From the NCBI GenBank assembly GCA_031275595.1, contig JAISOO010000032.1, positions 1-13,086 on the forward strand: a DNA stretch of 13,086 nt, read 5' to 3'. This stretch comes from Spirochaetaceae bacterium. GTDB taxonomy: Bacteria > Spirochaetota > Spirochaetia > Treponematales > Breznakiellaceae. The first letter of the stretch is position 1, and every line of letters begins with the position of its first letter. Below, piece by piece: positions 1-6,928 of the stretch. Made by a program: the position numbers and the translations under genes. Below the pieces are notes generated by a model. That model was not told where the DNA came from. It was given only the letters and a program-made list of their open reading frames with translations, and ran no database searches.

Positions 1-2147
1 TAACGGGAGGCTAATTTGGAAAGGAGCCGGGAACAAGCCACGGCAGGGCCGTAGGCCCGGTACCCCGAACCGGGGATGGGGATAAAGGCGCATTCCCCCG
101 CGTCAATACCAAAAGACCAGGCATTCCCATGGGGGAAATCCTGCAAAAGTTCATTGAGAAATTTCATTGCCTGGGCCACCGGCCCCAGGCAGCCCTCGTC
201 AGAGGAGGGTTCCCCCTGGAGCTTCTGGACCCTCCGTTCCAGGGGGGACCCAAAGGCAATGAGGGCCGTATCCCCCTCCCAGCCCGCCATAATTCCTCCG
301 GCCTTTAAACACCGTTGAAAAAGCTCCTCTCGAAAGGCGGCCCCGTCCCGGGCTGCTACTAGGGGATCATCCTGGCCTTCCCGGACCACCAGGGGCTCGT
401 TTCTTACGGCGATGACGGCGGCGGAAACTACCTCGGCATCCAAAGCCGGAGGCGTTCCGGCCCTGAGCAGGGTTTTAAAATAGGCCGGGGTTATGGAACT
501 TCCGTAAACCAGGCGGATCCGGTCCGCAAAGTGGCGGTTCATGATCAAAACGAAGATGGCCGATGTCAGGGCAGCCCCTGCGGCCGCCGTTAAGGGGATA
601 AAGGGGTCTATCCAGTAAGCGCTCAGGACGAAAGCCCCGGAGAAAACCGCCCCAATGAGGATGCTGAGAAAAAAACCGGCCCCCAGGGAGAGGAGGGGTT
701 CCAATTTGACCAGGAACAAACAGAGGACGCAAGCGGAAACCAGAGACCACAGCAGAACGTGCCGGGGCACGGCAACCCGGATGACGCTGCCCGAGAGGAG
801 GCTGTTGGCGAGGATGGCGGCTGCCTCAGTTTCCGTGGGCTCCCGGGGAGTTCCCGGGACGCCGGGTCCTAAAATACAAAGGGACCCGTGAAACAGATAT
901 TTGAGGGTTCCCCGTTTCTCCGTCAGGAGGTGATATTTTTCCCTGATATCCCGAAAGCTCCCGATAAGTTCATCCCGCCGGGCCCGCAGCTGTTGACTAT
1001 CGGCTTCTTCCGGGGCTTTAGCGGCCATCTGTTTTTCATAGGTTGAAACCAGGATCATTTCCCCAGGGCCGTAACAAAAATCCTCCAGCGAAATAAAATA
1101 CCGTTCCCGGCTTTCGATCCAGCGCCGCTTTTTCTCCTCATCCGGCTGCCGGAGGAGTTCTTCCCGAAGGGAAACGGCATATTCATAAAGAAGCGGCGGA
1201 TATTTTTCCGGGTTTAACCCCTCATAGATCCCCAGGGAACCCGCGGCATTGAGGATACGGTAGAGTTCCTTATCCGCTTCCTCGTAATCCAATAACAAGG
1301 AGAGGGGGACCCGTTTAAAATCCTGCGCTTTTCCTGGTTTTTCAATCAATATCGCCCCTTTCTTGTCCAGGGGAAGGGATAAGGTTCCCCCGTCACCGGG
1401 CTTTACCAAACGGAGGATAAGGCCGTCCGCGGTATGTTCTATTGCCGGCTGTTCGTACCGGTTTTTGAGGGCGGTATACACCGGATGCTCAAGCTCCCTT
1501 TCCCCCAAAAGGACCGGGGCCATACGCCGCAGCACCCCATCAGGATCGGGGGTGAAGGTAACATATCCGGCCCTGCCGGTTTCCCAAACCCGGCCGAAGG
1601 CGGCGGCGGCTTTTTCAAAAACCCTGGCTTCCTCCCGCGGCGCCAACGAAGACAAAAGCCGCTCCTTTCCCTGCTCGGTGAGGTTTAAGAGTTCCCCCAC
1701 ATAGGCTGCGGTCTTCCCGGGAGGGATGGAACCGAGACGGATAGCCTCAAAAAGGTTTAGGATATTTCCCTTTAAAAGCTCGAATTCCTCATCAAAGCGG
1801 AAACCTAGTTCCGCCGCGTTTCCGGCTAGCCCGGAAGAAAGACCTGCTACCGGAACCTGAAGGATCAAGGCCGAGGACTCGATTTCCATTAAGGACATCA
1901 AAACCGAGGCCGCCGTCTCAGGCTCAATAAAATATTGGGTAAAAAATTCCTTTTGAGGATCGGTTTCTATCAAGATTATTTCACTGGAAACCGGCGGGGA
2001 CAGACGGCATGTCCTAAGAAAATCATAAAAAGGACCAAGCCGCGGTCCCGTAAGGATCTGAGCCATTCCCAGGGTACATAAGACGGCGGCGCCCAGAGAA
2101 ATGAAAAACCGTACTATTTTCAAATTTTTTGTAAAATAAACCGCCAT
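1..2147 (-). CDS. CHASE2-domain membrane protein with degenerate class III cyclase-like domain (3' end outside window)
   Basis: The frame is open from an ATG at 2147 to the left edge (about 715 codons, no stop seen), so the C-terminus is missing. An in-frame TAA three codons upstream fixes the start region. Order: N-terminal membrane segment (about residues 8-31); CHASE2-like sensor region with EIILIETD near residue 45 and TPDPDGVLRRMAP near 200; a charged helical stretch (about 300-400) and the CHASE2-type end PTETEAAAILANSLLSG (about 433-450); three membrane segments (about 460-536); then a cytoplasmic region that follows the class III cyclase fold, with GWEGDTALIAFGSP (about 621-634), FGIDAGE and YRAYGPAVACSRLL (about 696-709). 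The usual first metal-binding aspartate motif (F-x-D-I-x-G-F) reads VIAVRNEP, and the catalytic Asn of V-N-x-A-x-R is Ala. CHASE2 proteins sense unknown extracellular signals. I infer a sensor whose cyclase is inactive, perhaps a pseudoenzyme or ligand-binding output. Confidence 0.72.
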   Translation of the reverse strand, partial: MAVYFTKNLKIVRFFISLGAAVLCTLGMAQILTGPRLGPFYDFLRTCRLSPPVSSEIILIETDPQKEFFTQYFIEPETAASVLMSLMEIESSALILQVPVAGLSSGLAGNAAELGFRFDEEFELLKGNILNLFEAIRLGSIPPGKTAAYVGELLNLTEQGKERLLSSLAPREEARVFEKAAAAFGRVWETGRAGYVTFTPDPDGVLRRMAPVLLGERELEHPVYTALKNRYEQPAIEHTADGLILRLVKPGDGGTLSLPLDKKGAILIEKPGKAQDFKRVPLSLLLDYEEADKELYRILNAAGSLGIYEGLNPEKYPPLLYEYAVSLREELLRQPDEEKKRRWIESRERYFISLEDFCYGPGEMILVSTYEKQMAAKAPEEADSQQLRARRDELIGSFRDIREKYHLLTEKRGTLKYLFHGSLCILGPGVPGTPREPTETEAAAILANSLLSGSVIRVAVPRHVLLWSLVSACVLCLFLVKLEPLLSLGAGFFLSILIGAVFSGAFVLSAYWIDPFIPLTAAAGAALTSAIFVLIMNRHFADRIRLVYGSSITPAYFKTLLRAGTPPALDAEVVSAAVIAVRNEPLVVREGQDDPLVAARDGAAFREELFQRCLKAGGIMAGWEGDTALIAFGSPLERRVQKLQGEPSSDEGCLGPVAQAMKFLNELLQDFPHGNAWSFGIDAGECAFIPIPGSGYRAYGPAVACSRLLSKLASR

Positions 2148-2266
2148 TACCCGTTACCGCTATCCCAGAATAGCATATTTATAGATTATATTATATTAAG
2201 AAGTTTTTCAAAATTAGATTTTGAAAAACCATTACGCTGATACGGGCCGGAATTTCAGGAGGAACC
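2148..2266. promoter_or_regulatory. AT-rich divergent promoter region
   Basis: This 119-bp gap separates the divergent CHASE2 gene and lipoprotein gene, so both promoters should lie here. On the minus strand two overlapping perfect TATAAT hexamers occur (complement of 2185-2190 and 2190-2195). A TTGAAA at the complement of 2206-2211 lies 15 bp from the second, a shorter spacer than ideal. On the plus strand TATATT occurs at 2187-2192 and 2192-2197 without a convincing -35. The lipoprotein gene has a strong ribosome binding site, AGGAGG, at 2257-2262. Transcription starts are not determined. Confidence 0.45.
2203..2229. repeat. Perfect inverted repeat, 11-bp arms with 5-nt spacer
   Basis: GTTTTTCAAAA (2203-2213) is exactly the reverse complement of TTTTGAAAAAC (2219-2229), with TTAGA between. 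It lies in the divergent intergenic region, overlapping the possible -35 of the CHASE2 gene and about 38 bp before the lipoprotein start. It could be an operator for a dimeric regulator or a hairpin in the lipoprotein gene leader. The sequence alone does not decide between them. Confidence 0.7.
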
Positions 2267-2851
2267 ATGGGGCAGAGAGGATTATTTTTTTTATGGGGTA
2301 TGATGATATGTACCGTGTTATTTTGGGGATGTGCCAAGCCCCCAACGGAAGAAATGGAAAAAGCCGCCGCGGCGGTTACCCAGGCGGAAAATGATCCCGA
2401 TGCGGTCCTCTATGGAGAGAATTCCTTGCTTCGGGCGAGGGACGCCCTTTCCCGGATGCGGACATCGGCGGCTTCCAAGCGGTATGACGAGGCCAAACTC
2501 CTGGCTACGGAAGCCGCGGATGCCGCGGAAAAAGCCCGGAGCGACGGCAGATCCGGGGCAGCCCGGGCCCGGGAAGAAGCCTCACGGCTCCTCTTGGAAG
2601 CGCAGAATGCCTTGTCCTCCACGGAAAGGACCCTGAATACGGCAAAAAGCCTTGATAAGGTGGAGGCCGATTTCAATGCCCTTACCAAGAAACTGGAAGT
2701 TGCCCGGGATACGATCAAGGAAGCGGAAGAGAATCTGGCCGCTAATCATTACCAGGAATCCCAGAATAGAAGCATGGAAGCCCGGACCGCCCTCGGCGAT
2801 ATCACCGCGGAAATTTCAGGGGCCGTTACAAAGAAATCCCGAAAAAAATAA
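2267..2851 (+). CDS. Predicted lipoprotein, DUF4398-like helical domain
   Basis: The 194-residue product starts with a short basic N-terminus, a hydrophobic stretch (about residues 5-20) and Cys22 preceded by LFWG, which fits a relaxed spirochaetal lipobox, so it is predicted to be a lipid-anchored exported protein. The mature part is almost entirely Ala/Glu/Lys/Arg-rich helix. The pattern DPDAVLYGENSLLRARDALS followed by RYDEAKLLATEAADAAEKAR (about residues 43-92) resembles DUF4398, a paired-helix domain of envelope lipoproteins; the second half (about 100-170) is coiled-coil-like. The ATG has an AGGAGG four bases upstream. The gene is monocistronic, divergent from the CHASE2 gene and followed by an intrinsic terminator. 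Function is unknown; a structural or scaffolding role in the periplasm is only a guess. The protein ends in a basic tail, KKSRKK. Confidence 0.8.
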   Translation: MGQRGLFFLWGMMICTVLFWGCAKPPTEEMEKAAAAVTQAENDPDAVLYGENSLLRARDALSRMRTSAASKRYDEAKLLATEAADAAEKARSDGRSGAARAREEASRLLLEAQNALSSTERTLNTAKSLDKVEADFNALTKKLEVARDTIKEAEENLAANHYQESQNRSMEARTALGDITAEISGAVTKKSRKK

Positions 2852-2886
2852 TCCCACCGCCGAGGGACCTCTCCCGGCATAGAAAG

Positions 2887-2936
2887 CGCCCGGATACAAC
2901 CTGATTCTTCGGTCAGGTTATTTCCGGGCGGCTTTT
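2887..2936 (+). terminator. Intrinsic terminator after the lipoprotein gene, possibly bidirectional
   Basis: A two-tier hairpin: outer arms CGCCCGGA (2887-2894) and TCCGGGCG (2923-2930), inner arms AACCTGA (2898-2904) and TCAGGTT (2913-2919), loop 2905-2912 containing TTCGG. GGC would close further pairs, and TTTT follows at 2933-2936. Read on the minus strand the hairpin is followed by CTTTCT, so it may also stop transcripts of the convergent hydrogenase operon. Confidence 0.8.
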
Positions 2937-2949
2937 AAGGGATTACCGT

Positions 2950-2986
2950 TGAGCCGGTTCCGGCCTTCTTGGTTTGGACCGGCTCA
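2950..2986 (-). repeat. Inverted repeat overlapping the hndD stop codon
   Basis: TGAGCCGGT (2950-2958) and ACCGGCTCA (2978-2986) pair perfectly over 9 bp around a 19-nt loop. On the minus strand the first arm begins with the TGA stop codon of the hydrogenase gene (2986-2984). No T-run follows, so alone it is a weak terminator. It may act with the hairpin at 2887-2930 to protect or end the operon mRNA. Confidence 0.6.
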
Positions 2987-4732
2987 TTTTACATACAGGG
3001 GCCGTTCCTCGTATTTGGTGTGGAGCAGTTCATGGGCCTTATGGCCGGTGGGTTCCCCCAAGAATTCATCATACACCAGTTTGATGTTGGGGTTCTGATG
3101 GGAACAGCGGTAGGGCGATATCTCGTCATCCTGGTATATCCCCGCGCTGCGTTTGGAACGGATCTCGTCGGTACAACCATAGGGTTGTCCTCCTCCGCCT
3201 ATACAGCCTCCCCGGCAGGCCATGACCTCCACAAAGTGGTAGGGAGGCTCCCGTCCCGCATCCCGGGCGGATCGGATCCGGTCTAAAACCTCGGCGATAT
3301 TACCCATTTGGTGGGCCGCGGCGATACGGATCTTGGTGCCGTTTTGGAAATCCACCTCCGCTTCCTTTACCCCGTCAAGACCCCGGACCGGGAGGAAATT
3401 GACATCCCCCAATTCTTTTTTGGTCACGAGGAAATAGGCGCTCCGCACCGCGGCTTCCATAACCCCCCCGGTAACGCCGAAGATGGTACCCGCCCCGGTA
3501 TAGGGACCCAGGGGATTATCCGCTTCCTCATCATCAAGTTTGAGGATATCGATCCCCGCCTGTTTGATCATCCGGGCCAATTCTCTGGTGGTAATGGAAA
3601 TATCCACGTCATCCCCGTGGCCGGCGGACCGCATATCCTGATTCCGCTTGGTTTCCCATTTTTTAGCGGTGCAGGGCATGACCGAAACGGAGAAGATCTT
3701 ATCCGGGTCTATCCCTGCTTTTTCCGCCCAATAGGTCTTGATCATGGCGCCCATCATCTGCTGAGGGGATTTGGCGGTGGAAAAATTCGGTATCATATCG
3801 GTATAGTATTTTTCCATATAGTCAACCCAGGCAGGACAGCAGCTGGTAATGAGGGGAATCTTTTCCCCATGGGTAAGCCGCTTCACCAGTTCCGTTCCCT
3901 CCTCCATGATGGTGAGATCCGCGGAAAAGTTGGTGTCAAAGACGGTCTTGAACCCAAGCCGCCTGAGGGCGGCGTAGATCTTTTTGGTTATCAGCGCCCC
4001 CGGGCTCAGGCCGAATTCCTCCGCCAGGGCAACCCGGACCGCCGGGGCAATCTGGACCACCGGATGGACATCGGCGTTTTGCAGGGCGGCCCATACCCGG
4101 ACGGTATCGTCCCGTTCGTAGATAGCCCCCACCGGACAATGGGCGGCGCATTGTCCGCAGTTGATACAGGGGCTCTCCCCCAAGGGGGTGCCCGCCGCAG
4201 AGGCGATCCTGCCCTTGATACCCCGGCCGAGGAATTCCAGGGCCCAGACATTCTGCATCTCCTGACAGACCTTAACACAACGGCCGCAGCGGATACATTT
4301 TTCCGGATTAAGTATGATGGCCGGATTGGAATCATCAACGGCAAGGTTGTTGGATATCTTCCGGTAGGGAACCTGCCGGATGCCAAATTCCGCCGCCAAG
4401 GTCTGGAGTTCGCAATTGCCGTTTCGGGGACACTGCAGGCAGTCGTTGGGGTGGTTGGACAGGATCAGTTCCACCACGGTACGCCGTACCGCTATGATCT
4501 CCGTATCATGGGTAATGATACTCATATTTTCCGTCACCGGCGTAGTACAGGCCCGGACCATCTTGGGGGAACCTTCCATGCGGACGATACAGATGCCGCA
4601 GGAGGCCCAGGGGGGAAGATCCGGATTATAACAGAGAGTGGGGATCTTAATATTGATCTTCTTGGCCGCATTGAGGATGGTCGTACCTTCTTCCACCTCC
4701 AGGGGAATACCGTTTATTTTCAGGTTAATCAT
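2984..4732 (-). CDS. hndD: [FeFe] hydrogenase catalytic subunit (HndD/HydA type)
   Basis: This 582-residue cytoplasmic enzyme reversibly converts protons and electrons to H2. Order of domains: N-terminal plant-type [2Fe-2S] domain (C34, C45, C48, C62); His-ligated [4Fe-4S] site H94-C98-C101-C107; two-cluster ferredoxin (C146, C149, C152, C156 and C189, C192, C195, C199); and the H-cluster domain with TSCCPAW (296-302), MPCTAKKWE (352-360) and EVMACRGGCIGGGGQP (502-517). The C-terminus has the iron-hydrogenase small-subunit-like tail. C298 is the expected proton-relay Cys, and C299, C354, C506 and C510 the H-cluster ligands. All essential residues are present, so it should be active. It is the last gene of the operon, nine bases after hndC, with AAGGAG upstream of the ATG. 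The layout matches the catalytic subunit of multimeric NAD(P)-linked, electron-bifurcating hydrogenases. The maturases HydE, HydF and HydG are not in the window. Confidence 0.96.
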   Translation of the reverse strand: MINLKINGIPLEVEEGTTILNAAKKINIKIPTLCYNPDLPPWASCGICIVRMEGSPKMVRACTTPVTENMSIITHDTEIIAVRRTVVELILSNHPNDCLQCPRNGNCELQTLAAEFGIRQVPYRKISNNLAVDDSNPAIILNPEKCIRCGRCVKVCQEMQNVWALEFLGRGIKGRIASAAGTPLGESPCINCGQCAAHCPVGAIYERDDTVRVWAALQNADVHPVVQIAPAVRVALAEEFGLSPGALITKKIYAALRRLGFKTVFDTNFSADLTIMEEGTELVKRLTHGEKIPLITSCCPAWVDYMEKYYTDMIPNFSTAKSPQQMMGAMIKTYWAEKAGIDPDKIFSVSVMPCTAKKWETKRNQDMRSAGHGDDVDISITTRELARMIKQAGIDILKLDDEEADNPLGPYTGAGTIFGVTGGVMEAAVRSAYFLVTKKELGDVNFLPVRGLDGVKEAEVDFQNGTKIRIAAAHQMGNIAEVLDRIRSARDAGREPPYHFVEVMACRGGCIGGGGQPYGCTDEIRSKRSAGIYQDDEISPYRCSHQNPNIKLVYDEFLGEPTGHKAHELLHTKYEERPLYVK

Positions 4733-4741
4733 GGCTACTCC

Positions 4742-6526
4742 TTACTTCTTGTTAACCGCGCCGAATTTACAGTTCTTAAAACATTCACCGCATTTAATAC
4801 ACTTGGACTGATCGATGGTGTGGGGCTGTCGTTTTTCTCCGGTGATACAATTCACGGGACAACGCCGGGCGCAGAGCCCGCATCCGATACACTTTTCCGG
4901 GTTGATCTCAAAGATCACGAGGTGTTTGCACTTACCGGACCGGCACTTCTTGTCCCGAATGTGTTCCAGATACTCATCCCGGAAATTCTTCACCGTGGAA
5001 AGGGTGGGATTTGCCGCGGTACCTCCCAGCATACAGAGGGAAGCCTTGGTCATGGCCTTGCCGATGTCTTCAAGTTTATCCAGGTCTTGATCTTCACCGT
5101 TGCCCCGGGCGATTTTTTCCAGAATATTGAGGATCTGGGTGGTACCGATCCGGCAGGGGGAACACTTGCCGCAGGATTCATCCACACAGAAATCCATGTA
5201 GAACCGGGCAACGTCCACCACACAGTCGTCCTCGTCCATAACGATCATACCGCCGGAACCCATCATGGAGCCCATAGCGGTGAGGCTTTCATAGTCGATG
5301 GGAGTATCCAGGGCCTTTTCGGTAAGGATCCCCCCGGAGGGACCGCCAGTCTGGACCCCCTTAAATTTTTTCTGGTTTTTGATGCCGCCGCCGATTTCAA
5401 AGATGATCTCCCGGAGGGTGGTGCCCATGGGAACTTCCACCAGCCCTGAATTCTGTACCTTCCCGGTCAGGGCGAAAACTTTGGTCCCCTTGGACTTTTC
5501 CGTACCGATGGATGCAAGCCAGTCGCCGCCCCGGGTCATCACCACCGGAATATTGGCCAGGGTCTCCACGTTGTTGATCACCGTGGGCTTGCCCCAAAGA
5601 CCCTGGACCGCCGGGAAGGGAGGTTTGGGAACGGGCATACCCCGCTGCCCCTCCAGGGATTTGATCAGGGCCGTCTCCTCCCCGCAGACAAAGGCCCCGG
5701 CCCCGAGGCGGATTTCAATGTCAAAATCAAACCCCGATCCCAGGATATCCTTGCCCAAAAGACCGTAGTTTTTGGCTTGGTTCAGGGCTATCTGAAGCCG
5801 CTTGATAGCCAGGGGATATTCAGCCCGGATATACACATACCCCTGGCGGGCGCCGATGGTTTTACCGCAGATGGTCATGGCCTCGATGATCGAATGGGGA
5901 TCTCCTTCGATGGTAGACCGGTCCATGTAGGCGCCAGGGTCCCCTTCGTCGGCGTTGCAGACCACGTATTTGATATCCCCCGAAACCTTGCGGGTCAGAT
6001 CCCATTTAAGCCAGGTGGGGAACCCCGCGCCGCCCCGGCCCCGGAGTCCGGATTTTTTTAGTTCCTCGATCACTTCTTCCGGTTTTAAATCGAAAAGGGC
6101 CTTTTCAAGGCCGATATACCCCTCCCGGGCGATATATTCATCGATATTTTCCGGGTTAATCGCTCCGCAGTTTCTGAGGACCACCCGGACCTGTTTCTGG
6201 TAAAATTCGATATCCTCCACCGCGCCAGTGCTTTTTTTCTCTGTTTTGTATAAGAGCCGGGATACTTCCCTGCCTTTGATTATCTGTTCCGCGATGATCT
6301 CCGGGGCGTCTTCCGGCTTAACTTCCACATAAAAGGAATCTTCCGGAAGGACCTTAACGATGGGGCCTTTCTCACAAAACCCGAAACAGCCGGTCTTAAC
6401 TATCTGCACCTGATCCGCTACCCCTTGCTTTTCCGCCTCGGCGATGAGTTTTTCGTATATTTCGACTCCCTTGTTGGATTCACAGGCGGTTCCTCCACAG
6501 GTAAGGATATAATGATTGTATGCCAT
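4742..6526 (-). CDS. hndC: NuoF-like NAD(P)-binding flavoprotein subunit of the hydrogenase (HndC/HydB type)
   Basis: This 594-residue subunit carries electrons between NAD(P)(H), FMN and the Fe-S chain of the hydrogenase. It has an N-terminal thioredoxin-like [2Fe-2S] domain (C10, C15, C47, C51); a NuoF core with the nucleotide-binding GRGGAGFP (163-170) and FMN-site NADEGDPGAYMDR (191-203); an SLBB region; and the NuoF [4Fe-4S] motif ESCGKCSPC (450-458) with a further Cys near 498. A two-cluster ferredoxin follows at the C-terminus (C546, C549, C552, C556 and C576, C579, C582, C586). Fused TrxFd and C-terminal ferredoxin domains distinguish the HydB/HndC type from complex I NuoF. AAGGGGGG precedes the ATG; hndB ends 12 bp upstream and hndD starts nine bases downstream. 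By analogy with the characterised Thermotoga, Acetobacterium and Desulfovibrio complexes it is the likely bifurcation centre; NAD versus NADP preference cannot be read from sequence here. Confidence 0.95.
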   Translation of the reverse strand: MAYNHYILTCGGTACESNKGVEIYEKLIAEAEKQGVADQVQIVKTGCFGFCEKGPIVKVLPEDSFYVEVKPEDAPEIIAEQIIKGREVSRLLYKTEKKSTGAVEDIEFYQKQVRVVLRNCGAINPENIDEYIAREGYIGLEKALFDLKPEEVIEELKKSGLRGRGGAGFPTWLKWDLTRKVSGDIKYVVCNADEGDPGAYMDRSTIEGDPHSIIEAMTICGKTIGARQGYVYIRAEYPLAIKRLQIALNQAKNYGLLGKDILGSGFDFDIEIRLGAGAFVCGEETALIKSLEGQRGMPVPKPPFPAVQGLWGKPTVINNVETLANIPVVMTRGGDWLASIGTEKSKGTKVFALTGKVQNSGLVEVPMGTTLREIIFEIGGGIKNQKKFKGVQTGGPSGGILTEKALDTPIDYESLTAMGSMMGSGGMIVMDEDDCVVDVARFYMDFCVDESCGKCSPCRIGTTQILNILEKIARGNGEDQDLDKLEDIGKAMTKASLCMLGGTAANPTLSTVKNFRDEYLEHIRDKKCRSGKCKHLVIFEINPEKCIGCGLCARRCPVNCITGEKRQPHTIDQSKCIKCGECFKNCKFGAVNKK

Positions 6527-6538
6527 GGATGTCCCCCC

Positions 6539-6928
6539 TTACCTAACACCCGCCGGGGATTGGTTCAGAATATGCCCATCCAGAAGCTCCCGGCCGATAA
6601 TATGTTTTTTTACGATTTCTCCCGCGACTTTGGCATCCACCGTACCATAGGTAACCGTGGGCATTCCGGGAACCACCACTTCCACCGTGGGCTCCGAACT
6701 GCAAAGTCCCATGCAGCCGGTCTGGCGGATTAATACCTTATCCACCAGATTTTCCACATCCGTGGCTTGAATAAAAGCATCCAGGGTATTTTTCGCCCCC
6801 GCGGCAAGCCCGCAGGTCCCCATGCCCACAATAATCTGAATGTCCTTACCGGCGCTTTCCCGCCTTCTCAGATCATTTTTTTTTGAATCCCTCAGCTGAC
6901 GCAGCTGCTCCAAACTCAATTTTGCCAT
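6539..6928 (-). CDS. hndB: Thioredoxin-like ferredoxin subunit of the hydrogenase operon (HndB type)
   Basis: This 129-residue protein has an N-terminal helix SLEQLRQLRD typical of HndB-type subunits, then a thioredoxin-like ferredoxin fold. Only three cysteines are present: C39 in GMGTCGLAAGA, and C72 and C76 in TGCMGLCSSEP. The fold of HndA and of the HndC N-terminus uses C-x4-C plus C-x3-C; here the second position of the first pair (residue 44) is Gly. I recall the same GTCG-x-AAGA pattern in other HndB-like proteins, so this may be a family trait, and a [2Fe-2S] cluster is uncertain. The start is supported by GAGGAG nine bases upstream and by N-terminal similarity, and it lies 56 bp inside the end of the ATPase gene. 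Its place between the GHKL gene and hndC fits the hndA-B-C-D order of Desulfovibrio fructosovorans, plus one inserted gene. Confidence 0.88.
   Translation of the reverse strand: MAKLSLEQLRQLRDSKKNDLRRRESAGKDIQIIVGMGTCGLAAGAKNTLDAFIQATDVENLVDKVLIRQTGCMGLCSSEPTVEVVVPGMPTVTYGTVDAKVAGEIVKKHIIGRELLDGHILNQSPAGVR

Noticed and set aside
475..750. 91-residue minus-strand frame, and plus-strand frames at 76-318, 655-891 and 1363-1704
   Set aside because: All lie within the continuous CHASE2-protein frame and are Pro/Arg/Gly-rich out-of-frame readings.
3308..5449. 713-residue plus-strand open frame antisense to hndD and hndC
   Set aside because: It is longer than hndD itself, but both genes beneath it have complete, motif-rich frames on the minus strand. 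The antisense translation is Gly/His/Asp-rich with no recognisable domain, no good ribosome binding site was found, and it crosses the hndD-hndC gene boundary. Codon bias of the real genes explains the absence of stops.
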